Origin: Candidatus Opimibacter skivensis
GTDB lineage: Bacteria; Bacteroidota; Bacteroidia; Chitinophagales; Saprospiraceae
Length of the DNA stretch: 64,000 nt
Direction of reading: 5' to 3'
Assembly: GCA_016721905.1 (NCBI GenBank)
Contig: JADKHH010000004.1
Span: forward strand, 282,129 to 346,128
Within the stretch, counting starts at the first letter, position 1, and each line of letters opens with the position of its first letter. The position numbers were made by a program, and so were the translations under genes. Positions 18,573 to 27,500 of the stretch are shown here, piece after piece. The notes under the pieces are model-generated. The model did no database searches, was not told where the DNA came from, and saw nothing but the letters and a program-made list of their open reading frames with translations.

Positions 18573-19142
18573 ATGGACGCAAAGCAAAAAATAAAGGCTG
18601 TTCAGGACAAAAGCGACACCAGGGCCACTAAGCTTGTCGTGAAATCTAAATCAACAGAGGTTACTCCATTAAAGGAGCTGAACCAGGAGTTTAAAAACTA
18701 TATCCTGAAATTCAAACTACCAGTCCGCAAGACAGCAGGTGGTGCTGTGGCATTTACGGATTATCTCAACGATCGCCTTCTGATGGTAGAGGTTATAAAA
18801 AAAGGGATCACGTATTCCCTTTTTGAAGAGATTCAAAAACTTTCTTCACTCACCAGCCAGGAGTGGGCTACCATTCTAAATCTTTCGACACGATCGTTGC
18901 AACGTTATAAAGAACAGGATCAGTTATTCAAACCTATCCAGTCTGAAAAGATTATGGAACTGGGAGAGATTTTTATCCTGGGTAATGAAGTCTTCGGTGA
19001 TACTGATAAATTTAAACGTTGGCTTGAAAAACCCAATTTTGCTATTGGCAATGTCAGGCCCACCGATTTATTATCTGATTCGTATGGACAACAGATCGTG
19101 ACAGAGGAACTCAACCGTATCAACTACGGAATATTCGCCTGA
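18573..19142 (+). CDS. Xre/MbcA/ParS-type antitoxin (RES-Xre system)
   Basis: A 189-residue protein. The N-terminal 45 residues are basic and linker-like. The middle has the Xre-like DNA-binding fold (LTSQEWATILNLSTRSLQRY) and the C-terminal toxin-binding MbcA/ParS domain includes ELGEIFILGNEVFGDTDKF and LEKPNFAIGNVRPTDLL, the classic DUF2384 pattern. It neutralises the RES toxin encoded next, overlapping it by one base in TGATG. It is divergent from the tetR operon. Confidence 0.92.
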   Translation: MDAKQKIKAVQDKSDTRATKLVVKSKSTEVTPLKELNQEFKNYILKFKLPVRKTAGGAVAFTDYLNDRLLMVEVIKKGITYSLFEEIQKLSSLTSQEWATILNLSTRSLQRYKEQDQLFKPIQSEKIMELGEIFILGNEVFGDTDKFKRWLEKPNFAIGNVRPTDLLSDSYGQQIVTEELNRINYGIFA

Positions 19143-19546
19143 TGGAATTGTACAGATTGTCACGGGACATTCATGGAAAAGTACTGAGTGGAAAAGGTGC
19201 ATCCATCAGTGGCGGACGATGGAATAGTCCGGGCACAGAAATAATCTATACGGCAGCAAACCGATCACTCGCCATGGCAGAAGTAGCCGTCCACTTCAGT
19301 ATCGCCACATTACCTGCAGGCTATATGATGATGACCATTCATGTATCCGATTCTGTTTCAATATCGGAGGTGGATATCAAAGCTTTGCCTGATGGATGGA
19401 ATCAATTTCCTCCCTTAAAAGAGACACAGCAATATGGGGATCAGTTTATCACCGATGGCAAAACATGTTTGTTGAAAGTTCCATCGGCAGTAACTCAAGG
19501 TGATTTCAACTTTTTAATCAATCCCCTGCATCTGTTGATGTGTTGA
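19142..19546 (+). CDS. RES domain toxin, 3' end formed by repeat words
   Basis: A 134-residue protein with the RES motifs: YRLSR, GGRWNSPGTEIIYTA (the R and G of RES) and AMAEVAVHF (the E), plus the final S of SAVTQGDFNFLINP. RES toxins deplete cellular NAD+. Family members usually run to about 150-160 residues past NFLINP.H. Here the sequence enters GTTGATGT words after LH, giving LLMC and a stop. The active-site residues remain, so activity is possible, but the C-terminal strand is missing. It is translationally coupled to the antitoxin. Confidence 0.88.
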   Translation: MELYRLSRDIHGKVLSGKGASISGGRWNSPGTEIIYTAANRSLAMAEVAVHFSIATLPAGYMMMTIHVSDSVSISEVDIKALPDGWNQFPPLKETQQYGDQFITDGKTCLLKVPSAVTQGDFNFLINPLHLLMC

Positions 19547-19732
19547 TGTGTTGATGTGTTGATGTGTTGATATGTTTATAGGTTTATGAGTTTATGAGTT
19601 GATATGTTTATAGGTTTATGAGTTTATGAGTTGATATGTTGATATGTTTATGAGTTTATAGCTTTTTACCATTACAAACTACCAATCAACCATAAACTAA
19701 TCAACCAATCAACATATAAACTTATAAGCCTT
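19525..19732. repeat. Inverted word-repeat tract (GTTGATGT / TTTATGAG)
   Basis: Left half 19528-19665: GTTGATGT x4, then alternating GTTTATAG, GTTTATGA and GTTGATAT. Right half 19680-19732 has the complements (CAATCAACCATAAACTAATCAACC, ATATAAACTTATAAG in consecutive pieces). The halves could pair into an imperfect stem. The left end forms the last codons of the RES toxin and the right end reaches to about 25 bp before galE. Confidence 0.7.
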
Positions 19733-19758
19733 AACTTGCACCAATAAAATACTAAACA

Positions 19759-20784
19759 TTGAGTACTGCAAGAATATTAGTTACCGGCGGATGCGGATAC
19801 ATCGGCAGCCACACCATCGTAGACCTGATCACATCAGGCTATGATGTAGTGTCGGTCGATAATGGTATCAACTCTTCGTTTGATGTGCTTGATGGGATTG
19901 AAGCCATCACGGGAAAACGTGTAATCAACATCAATGTCGATCTCAGCGAAACAGAACAGGCCTTAGAAGCGATAAAGGCACATGGGCATTTTGACGGTAT
20001 CATTCACTTTGCCGCATTGAAGAGTGTAGAGGAATCGGTGTTTAAGCCCTTGCGATATTTCCGAAACAACATAGGCAGCACGCTGACCACGATGCAACTC
20101 ATGGAAGAACTGGAGATCCCACATTTGATTTTTTCTTCTTCCTGTACGGTATATGGCACGCCTCAGAAACTTCCTGTCACCGAGGATACCCCATTTGGCA
20201 GAGCAGAAAATCCATATGGTGCCACCAAGCAGACAGGCGAAATCCTCTATGATCAGTTTTTCAGAAACAGACAAGCGAAGTCAGGCATATCCCTGAGATA
20301 TTTTAATCCTGCAGGAGCGCATCCCTCCGCACTGATCGGAGAATCTCCAACACAAAATGCCACCAACCTCGTACCGGTGATCACAGAGACCGCCATCGGC
20401 GTGCGTGAGCAGATCACCGTGTTCGGCGATGACTATCCAAGCCGTGATGGCAGTTGTGTCCGTGACTACGTCCATGTCACCGATCTGGCGAGAGCGCATA
20501 CCTTGGCTATCGAACATCTGCTCCAACACAAGAACGATAACAGATACGAAGTTTACAATCTGGGAATTGGTGAAGGCGTAACAGTGCTTGAAGCCATTTT
20601 TGCTTTTCAAGACGCAACGGGCGTTCAGGTCAACTATAAAATAGGACCAAGAAGAGCAGGTGATGTAGCCGCCATCTATGCAGACAATACACGCATCACA
20701 GATCATCTCGGATGGAAGCCTGTCCAAGACATCCAGTCGATCATGCAATCTGCCTGGGCGTGGGAGAAGGCGCGGAGGAAATAA
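19759..20784 (+). CDS. galE: UDP-glucose 4-epimerase
   Basis: A 341-residue short-chain dehydrogenase. The NAD-binding motif GGCGYIGSHT is near residues 9-18, Ser/Thr in SSSCTVYG, catalytic YxxxK in NPYGATKQ (about 152-156), and the substrate region FNPAGAHPSALIGE. It interconverts UDP-glucose and UDP-galactose for polysaccharide synthesis and galactose use. The start appears to be TTG at 19759: an in-frame TAA lies at 19753 and no ATG exists before the nucleotide motif, so TTG (or an ATG miscalled there) must be used. Confidence 0.95.
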   Translation: MSTARILVTGGCGYIGSHTIVDLITSGYDVVSVDNGINSSFDVLDGIEAITGKRVININVDLSETEQALEAIKAHGHFDGIIHFAALKSVEESVFKPLRYFRNNIGSTLTTMQLMEELEIPHLIFSSSCTVYGTPQKLPVTEDTPFGRAENPYGATKQTGEILYDQFFRNRQAKSGISLRYFNPAGAHPSALIGESPTQNATNLVPVITETAIGVREQITVFGDDYPSRDGSCVRDYVHVTDLARAHTLAIEHLLQHKNDNRYEVYNLGIGEGVTVLEAIFAFQDATGVQVNYKIGPRRAGDVAAIYADNTRITDHLGWKPVQDIQSIMQSAWAWEKARRK

Positions 20785-20822
20785 TCTATCTATCTTTAGG
20801 TAATCAATCGGACAACGCTACA

Positions 20823-21212
20823 ATGAAAATATTCAACATCATCCTCGCCATCCTTTTCCTGTTGTTTGCCGCAGTCCAATTCAATGACAGCCCTGGTGAT
20901 ATCCTCTTTTGGGTTATAGTCTATGCTGGTGTTGGTATTATTTCTGCCTTTGCTGCTTTCAACAGATACAACATGTGGGCCATCCTTCTCGGTCTTGCGG
21001 TGGTCGTCTTCGAGATGTTCCGCAAATTCCCAACGTTTGCACTTTGGGTCTCAGATGGTATGCCCAGCATCGTTGATGAGATGCAGGCTTCATCACCCTA
21101 TATTGAATTGGCAAGAGAATATCTCGGACTCTGTTTGTGCCTTGCTGTGTTGATCTTCCAGTATGTGCGGTATGCAAAACTGCGCAAGCAAGAGGCTCCT
21201 TTTGTGGAGTGA
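20823..21212 (+). CDS. TMEM220-like small membrane protein
   Basis: A 129-residue protein, MKIFNIILAILFLLFAAVQF, with four membrane helices; QFNDSP in the first loop and a conserved YLGL.L.L last helix resemble the TMEM220 family. Function unknown. The ATG at 20823 is the natural start 38 bp after galE. Convergent with the next gene; the intervening 45 bp hold a C/G-rich mini-palindrome. Confidence 0.8.
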   Translation: MKIFNIILAILFLLFAAVQFNDSPGDILFWVIVYAGVGIISAFAAFNRYNMWAILLGLAVVVFEMFRKFPTFALWVSDGMPSIVDEMQASSPYIELAREYLGLCLCLAVLIFQYVRYAKLRKQEAPFVE

Positions 21213-21218
21213 TATACC

Positions 21219-21252
21219 CTACCCATACCCCCTGCCCTGAAAGGGGGAGCTA
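21219..21252. repeat. C/G-rich mini-palindrome between convergent genes
   Basis: ACCCTACCCATACCCCCTG followed by CCCTGAAAGGGGGAGC; CCCCCT pairs with AGGGGG around GCCCTGA. It is related to the arms at 15142-15214 and may serve as a two-way terminator. Confidence 0.55.
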
Positions 21253-21257
21253 ACAAC

Positions 21258-22727
21258 TTAAGTCGCCAGAAAAAAGTGCGCCAACACCCACTCATACTTC
21301 TCCAGGTTCCATCGCCAGTCAGCACCATCCCATGGGCCACCGATCGACGTATACAGATAGGATAACCGAACACTGAAGATCATCAGCATGATGACAACCG
21401 AAAAGAAAGCAATGCGTGGAATAACATGCCAACGCATAGACACATGCTGATATAGTCCGGCGAGCGGAAAGGCCAGTATGGTGTAAAACTCAACATAACA
21501 CCGATGACCAAAAGCACCGCCAAACCACCATGCCCACCAACTGGCAAAAAGATAGGTAGCAATTGAAAAAATAAGCAAGACCACAGGAGCCTGAAAGTTT
21601 TTCTTGAACAAACCCAACACAATACCTGCCATCATCAATAACACCAATGGAGAATACAGAAACAATCCGTTTTGCACATCAAATAGCACAGCCGCAATTT
21701 TTGGTTCATTCCAATACTTAAAACCTTCCTCAGTATAACTGTAATACAACCAGTGTCCGGTCATCTCTTTCCAATACATCAGTTGCGGAAGAAAGAAAAG
21801 GAAAGCTCCGGGAATCATCCACAACATTAATCTTAAGTGCTGGATCAGGAATCGAATCCTCTCTTTTAAGTCGCTCAAGCTATATACATCATAGAGGGGT
21901 ATGAGTAATGCAACAATAATATTGGTCGGTCGAATCAGGATGATCCAACCCAACACAGCTCCGAGCAGGAAACTATTCAGTCGCCCTGGTTTTTTCAGAT
22001 ACCCGGGAATCATATACAGTAAAAGGGAGAAGAGGAAAAAATTATAGACATGGGCTATATTCATTTCCCTCGTGGCGTAGTAATAAAGGTTGGAACCGAA
22101 AAAAACAGATACGATCACCCAGAAAGTAACACCCGGTGAGACCAGTTTCAGTAAAGATTTGCGGAGGAAGAATAATCCCAGGAAAGAAGCGAGCAATCCG
22201 CTTAAGGCTACAATATTGCAATACAGTGGATTGAAATAATCTGACCTGGTATACCCAAGAGGTGGACAGAGATAGTAGGCCAACATAAAGAATGGAAATT
22301 CAAAAATGGCTATCCCGCAGGTATACTTATTGACATACTCGCCCTTGTCGTTGTAATAAGGCCAGACGCTACCCGGTGGAAGCTTGTGAACGTCTTTGAT
22401 AATAATGAGCGCCGGTAAATATTGATAATAGCCTTCTGAATCCGACCAAAGATTTGACCTCGGTCCAGGATTGATTCTGGCGACCATGACCGGAATCATC
22501 AACAGAAATAATAAGAACAAATAATGTCGGACTACCAGCTTGCCAATCCACAGGCTTGCCAGTCGACTGGCTTGCCAGTCGACTGGCTTGCCAAAGGAAA
22601 TAAGTAGCATATTCAAAAAGAGTTCCGCGATGAAGCATAAAAGTACAGTTTTGATACAGATTGTACAGTCCTTCATCACAGCACTCAAGCGCATGGCACA
22701 GCCAGGCCTGGGATGATCCATAACCAA
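21258..22727 (-). CDS. Large polytopic membrane protein, glycosyltransferase-39/ArnT-like
   Basis: Up to 489 residues with about 11-12 membrane helices. The first periplasmic loop starts NPGPRSNLWSDSEGYYQYLP, acidic D/E residues at the site used by lipid-linked sugar transferases, and GWIILIRPTNIIV and SWWAWWFGGAFGHRCYVEF fit this class. It probably moves a sugar from a polyprenyl-phosphate carrier onto a cell-surface acceptor. The start is uncertain: the N-terminal ~60 residues include DWQASRLASLWIGKL, encoded by a palindromic 16-bp repeat at 22551-22596, and the homologous part begins only at VRHYLFLLFLLM. Confidence 0.75.
   Translation of the reverse strand: MVMDHPRPGCAMRLSAVMKDCTICIKTVLLCFIAELFLNMLLISFGKPVDWQASRLASLWIGKLVVRHYLFLLFLLMIPVMVARINPGPRSNLWSDSEGYYQYLPALIIIKDVHKLPPGSVWPYYNDKGEYVNKYTCGIAIFEFPFFMLAYYLCPPLGYTRSDYFNPLYCNIVALSGLLASFLGLFFLRKSLLKLVSPGVTFWVIVSVFFGSNLYYYATREMNIAHVYNFFLFSLLLYMIPGYLKKPGRLNSFLLGAVLGWIILIRPTNIIVALLIPLYDVYSLSDLKERIRFLIQHLRLMLWMIPGAFLFFLPQLMYWKEMTGHWLYYSYTEEGFKYWNEPKIAAVLFDVQNGLFLYSPLVLLMMAGIVLGLFKKNFQAPVVLLIFSIATYLFASWWAWWFGGAFGHRCYVEFYTILAFPLAGLYQHVSMRWHVIPRIAFFSVVIMLMIFSVRLSYLYTSIGGPWDGADWRWNLEKYEWVLAHFFLAT
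22551..22596. repeat. 16-bp tandem palindromic repeat inside a coding region
   Basis: GGCTTGCCAGTCGACT is repeated about 2.5 times and each unit contains the 14-bp palindrome GCCAGTCGACTGGC. A variant TTGCCAATCCACAGG precedes it at 22540. The units are translated in frame near the start of the membrane protein. Confidence 0.7.
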
Positions 22728-23070
22728 ACGGAATTGATGAGCATCAGCTACAGAAAACTACGTCAGTCTATTATTTCGTTTGTCAGCCATCAGGAGATAA
22801 AGGGCTTTTACCAAATATAGGATACCTCCAGTGGCATGATGTGAAATCATGGCTGAAGTGTCAGCAGGTTTGCAGGAAATAAAACTGAAGTGCAAACGCT
22901 GCGTCGTAGATGTAAATAAAATGTATACTTCACGTCAAAGATTAAAATTGTGATAGGGGTGGTGATGTGAGTTGTGAGTTGTGAGTGGGTTTGATGCTTG
23001 CAGACGGAGGCTGCTGATAGTGATTTAAATCATGCGTCTGACGTCTGCGAGTCTGGCATCTGGCATCTCA
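22728..23070. repeat. Intergenic region with GTCTGGCAT words
   Basis: No gene seen. The part from 22970 holds GAGTTGTGAGTTGTGAGTG and, from 23034, GCGTCTGACGTCTGCGAG and TCTGGCATCTGGCATCTC, whose complement is adjacent to the TGA stop of the next minus-strand gene (23071-23073). Confidence 0.5.
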
Positions 23071-23571
23071 TCAGGAGTTCACTACATTCTTAATCGACAC
23101 ATCTTTATTTCTCAGATCAAGGCCTCCTTCAAGAACAGATTTCAGATTAGCGAGATAGAAAGTCCATCCGGTCTTGCATCCGAGATGCCAATAGTGCTTG
23201 CCTCTCTCATCTGTTGGAATGTCAGATTGGAGCAACTCAACAATGGATATACCTGACTCTTCTTTGATGGTCACCACACAGTTACCTGCATCGCCGAATG
23301 AAAATTTAAAATAATCGATGCCATTACAATCGATTATTCTTCCCAGCTCCTCTACTTCATCCGGCCATCCGTGCCAACGCCAGGTGTATATGTCACCCGG
23401 TTTGACGAGTGCATCCCCCAGTCGCTTTGCTCCATCGGGTCTTCTAAATTCAGCCATGCGGAGAAACCACGATTCGATTCCATGACGGGTAGCCCATGCT
23501 TTATATAAGGTGGCCTTGTCGGCTGCGACAGGGATGCGGGTGGTGAATTGGCTCCAGTTGTATTCTGACAT
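23071..23571 (-). CDS. SRPBCC (AHSA1-like) domain protein
   Basis: A 166-residue protein. It opens MSEYNWSQFTTRIPVAADKA, followed by LYKAWATRHGIESWFL, the START/AHSA1 hallmark, and ends with HYWHLGCKTGWTFYLANLKS, the long C-terminal helix. Such proteins bind hydrophobic ligands in a helix-grip pocket; those of unknown ligand are often encoded near VOC proteins, as here. Complete; both of its ends abut repeat words. Confidence 0.9.
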   Translation of the reverse strand: MSEYNWSQFTTRIPVAADKATLYKAWATRHGIESWFLRMAEFRRPDGAKRLGDALVKPGDIYTWRWHGWPDEVEELGRIIDCNGIDYFKFSFGDAGNCVVTIKEESGISIVELLQSDIPTDERGKHYWHLGCKTGWTFYLANLKSVLEGGLDLRNKDVSIKNVVNS

Positions 23572-23709
23572 TGTAAGAGAGTAAGAGGTGTAAGAGAGTA
23601 AGAGAGTGAGAAGTTAGCAACTAGCAGTGAGAAGTTATTAGTAATAATTGAATTAATGAGAGGTCCACTCGAAGCTCACGTCTTACGTCTCACTCTCTTA
23701 CTCTCTCAC
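23572..23709. repeat. Inverted word-repeat element (AGAGTAAG) filling the gap between two genes
   Basis: The left end TGTAAGAGAGTAAGAG (23572-23587) is complementary to the right end CTCTTACTCTCTCACA (23694-23709). Internal words are GTAAGAGAG and GTCTTACGTCTCACTC. It starts on the base after the SRPBCC start codon (reading left) and ends within the TGA stop of the VOC gene (23706-23708). Confidence 0.7.
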
Positions 23710-24092
23710 ATTGGTGGCACAGAATGCAATCCGATCCGGTTGCCTTCTGTATCAATAAAGATACCCATGTATCCATAGTCAGGACTGATCTCTGTTTTGG
23801 GTACGACCACCTTTCCTCCTGCTGCTTCAACCCGGTCCAGGATGATTTGTACATCAGGATTACCATTGAGATAGATGAGCGTGCCATGCGTTTCAGAAGG
23901 TTGATAAAACCCTTCGGCATAGACAACGGCGCCTCCGATACCTGTAGCCGGATCATCGATAGGAAACATCCTCATTTGGATCATCGCCAGATCCATTGGA
24001 AAGAGCTGGATCTGAAAGATGGTTTCATAAAAGCGGGTAGCTCTGTCCAGGTCTGTAGCCGGGATCTCGAACCATGAAATGGCGTGCTGCAT
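23706..24092 (-). CDS. VOC (glyoxalase-like) superfamily protein
   Basis: A 128-residue protein with two beta-alpha-beta-beta-beta modules: AISWFEIPATDLDRATRFYE at the N terminus and VEAAGGKVVVPKTEI..YGYMGIFIDTEGNRIGLHS at the C terminus. VOC proteins act on or bind small metabolites, often through a divalent metal (candidate ligands His3, Glu in IFIDTEGN). Substrate unknown. The start and stop both abut repeat tracts. Confidence 0.92.
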   Translation of the reverse strand: MQHAISWFEIPATDLDRATRFYETIFQIQLFPMDLAMIQMRMFPIDDPATGIGGAVVYAEGFYQPSETHGTLIYLNGNPDVQIILDRVEAAGGKVVVPKTEISPDYGYMGIFIDTEGNRIGLHSVPPM

Positions 24093-24292
24093 TTGAGTTG
24101 ATGAGTTGATGAGTTGATGAGTTGATAGGTTGATAAGTTGATGATAGGCTTATGGCTTATGAGCTTATAGGCTTATGTGTTTCTTGCCGCTGGATGGCGT
24201 TCTCGCTGCCAGCTCAATGGAGATCACGGGTTGATAAGTTGATCGATTGATTTGTTTATAAGCCTATAAGCTAATAAGCCTATAAGCCTTCT
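24093..24292. repeat. Inverted word-repeat tract (GTTGATGA / CTTATAAG)
   Basis: Left part: GTTGATGA x3, GTTGATAG, GTTGATAA, then GGCTTATGGCTTATGAGC and TTATAGGCTTATG (24148-24178). Right part: GTTGATAAGTTGATCG, then TTTATAAGCCTATAAGC and TAATAAGCCTATAAGCC (24256-24289), the complement of the left CTTAT words. The tract begins immediately upstream of the VOC start codon. Confidence 0.7.
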
Positions 24293-24511
24293 AATTAATC
24301 GGACTACTGCTTTAAAATGCTGCCAGAGCTTATTTCCTGGAAGAAAAATTAAGGGGCATATGCCTGATTTCCGGCATTAACAGTTCCGAATTGGCCATTT
24401 AGTATGCATAATCGCCCTGAATTCCTATTTTTGGTGCCCTTACCGTTGCATCTCCCCCTTATTAGCTAATGTTTCATCCTGCCTTATAACCTAAGGGAGG
24501 CATTGTTTTTG
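24293..24511. other. Upstream region of the metalloprotease
   Basis: No gene. Contains GGGAGG at 24495-24500, an unusually good ribosome-binding site for this phylum, 11 bp before the ATG at 24512; this decides the start against an upstream in-frame TTG at 24503. Confidence 0.5.
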
Positions 24512-27500
24512 ATGAACAAAGAGAGCATGATAAGAATACCAATTTTACTGGTCAGCCTGTTTTGCGTGCTGGCCACAGCATTTGCACAGAAACCGGTACC
24601 CGGCAAGACAATGTCCCTTTTTCAGGGGAGGCAAGCTGAGGTGTTTACCTTGTTTGGTCCGGCAACAGCAGCCAAGGAGGAGACCAGGCAATATGTTGCA
24701 AATGCTTTCAGCCTAAGTATCCAGCCAGCGGCGCTTGAAGCGCTCCAAAATGCAGATGCAGGCATTATAAGTATCCAATTGCCCGACCCATTAAATATCC
24801 AGCTCGACCTGTATCGGACAAGTGTCTTCAGTAGCGATGCGATGATATCGACCAGTGATGGAAGAGTCTTTGCTCCGAATCCTGACCACCAGTTTTACAG
24901 GGGCATGATCCACGGTGATCCAAATTCACTGGCGATCGTAAGCGTTTTTAATTCTCGTGTCCAGATCCTGTTTGCTGACAAGGACGGAAACAGGCGGATA
25001 CAACAAAGCGCTGATGGAAGTTATCTTCTCTTTAAAGACCTGGATATACTGGTGCCGAAAGACATCAGTTGCTTTGTAGATGAAACAAATGATTCTTCAC
25101 ATGCTGAAGCGGCCCCGAGCCCAAATCAACGTATGGCCGGTAATTGCGTTCATGTATATGTTGAGTGCGACTACAAGTCCTACCAGGACAATGGGTCCAG
25201 TGTGCCGAACACAGAAGAGTGGGTGGCAGAGCTTTGGAATGAAGTCATCACCCTCTATGAAAATGAAGATATACCAGTAGAGGTATCTGACGTATTGGTC
25301 TATACCTCCACTGATCCATTTGCAAATTCCCCCAATACTGGCCTTATGCTGGACACTTTCATGATCCACATCAATAACATAACTTATGATGGCCGATTAG
25401 CGCACTTACTCAGTACCCGAAGCCTGGGAGGAGGTATTGCTTATGTAGATGTGCTATGCAGTAATTCATTCCAGGTGGCTGTAAGCACAAGCCTGAGTAC
25501 GAATATTGTGCCTTTACCAACTTTTTCATGGAGCGTCGAATGTGTCACACATGAGATGGGGCACAACATGGGATCACGCCATACCCATGCCTGTGCATGG
25601 AATGGTAATAATACGGCCATTGATGGTTGTGGTCCGGCTGCAGGATATAATGAAGGATGTAATGGCCCTCTGCCGCAGGACGGAACAATCATGAGTTATT
25701 GTCATCTCGTCAGTGGAGTTGGAATCGATTTTAATCTTGGCTTCGGACCCCAGCCTGGTGATCTGATACGACATAGATACAACAATGCATCCTGCAATAC
25801 AGGTACCTGTACACCACCACTCTGCACTTCACTGACTACACCTACCCCCGGGAGCACAGGCGTCGATATCAACCAGAATTTATTCTGGACCAGTAGTGAC
25901 GGTGCAGAAGGTTATAAGCTTACCATAGGCACCACACCTACAAATGGTAGTATTCTCAATAATGTTGATGTTGGCCTGGTCACGACCTATAACCCGGTCA
26001 ATTCTTTTCCATTTAACACCACTATTTATGTCAAGATCGTACCCTACAATGTCATAGGGGATGCCACAGGCTGCGCTAACCAATCGTTCACGACCGAAGC
26101 AAATATTGCTCCCTCCTGCACCATGCTTACCTTTCCGTTGAACGGTGCTACCGGCATATCTGTGGATCCAATTATAACCTGGGCACATTCATCAGGCAAC
26201 CAATCTGGGTATAAGATTTCCATCGGAACAACGCTGGGAGGAACACAGATAGCCAATCTGGTGGATGTAGGCAATGTAAATACATATGATCATCCGAGTT
26301 CGTTTCCATATGCTACAACACTGTATGTCAAGATCACGCCATACTGGAGTGGAGGGGATATCACCAACTGTCCTTCTGAAAGCTTCACTACACTTGTTCC
26401 GATACCAGGTGATTTCTGCAGCATGGCTATCAATCTGCCATGTGGTTCATCTATCGCAGGCACTACGATCGGCGCACTTCCCGATACAGGATTACCCGTA
26501 TGTGTTGCAGGCATTCAGGCACCGGGCATTTGGTACACGTTTGTCGGTGATGGGTCAAATGCAATCATTGCAACCTGTTCACAATCCAACTATGACACAC
26601 AGCTCAACGCTTACCAGGGAACCTGCACCAGCCTTACGTGTGTGACAGGGATAGATGATTTTTGTTATACCAGCAGTTTGATTTCTTTTCCGACTACAGT
26701 GGGTACAAATTATTATATCCTCGTGCAGGGATGGGGAGGACAGCAGGGAACATTTACACTGACGCGATCATGTTATAGCGGCCCGTTTTATTGTATGTCT
26801 TCAGGCCGGGAATCCAGTCTGGAATGGATTCAGAATGTAAATTTTAATTCCGATCCAAATACATCCGGATCATCTTCATACAGTGATTATACAGGCAGTC
26901 CATTGACTGTTTCCAGAGGAGGCAGTTATGCGATCACCATCACTCCTGGATTTTTACAAGGCACCCGTACTGAATATTACAAGGTTTGGATTGACTTTAA
27001 TCATGATGGTGATTTTTCCGATGGCGGAGAGCAGGTGTTTTCAGCCGGACCATCAACGACCTCGGTATCAGGCACTATCGCCATACCCGTCACGGCGACA
27101 AAAGCCATTACAAGAATGAGAGTTTCCATGCGCTATGCCGAAACGCCTCCTTCATCTTGTGGAACCTATGATAATGGAGAAGTGGAAGATTATGCACTAA
27201 ACATCAGATGCAATCTTGTGACGAGCAATCTCGATAATACCGGGAACGGTACCCTACGGAATGTATCGGCATGCGCGGATGATGGTGAGGATATTTTATT
27301 TGCAGCTTCCCTCAACAATCAAACGATCAATATCAATACCACACAACTGACCGTGGACGGACAATGGAAATGGATGGCCACTGCCGGATCTAACATTGAG
27401 ATAAAAGCAAATACAGCCACACGTGTATTGAATATCCCTGCTGGATTTTCGGCGGAAATTCAAAACCTGAAAATCACCGGTGGTTCGGCTGCAAACGGAA

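Noticed and set aside
19525..24292. CRISPR array
   Set aside because: Units are 7-9 bases, degenerate and contiguous with no unique spacers of regular length, and no cas genes are present.
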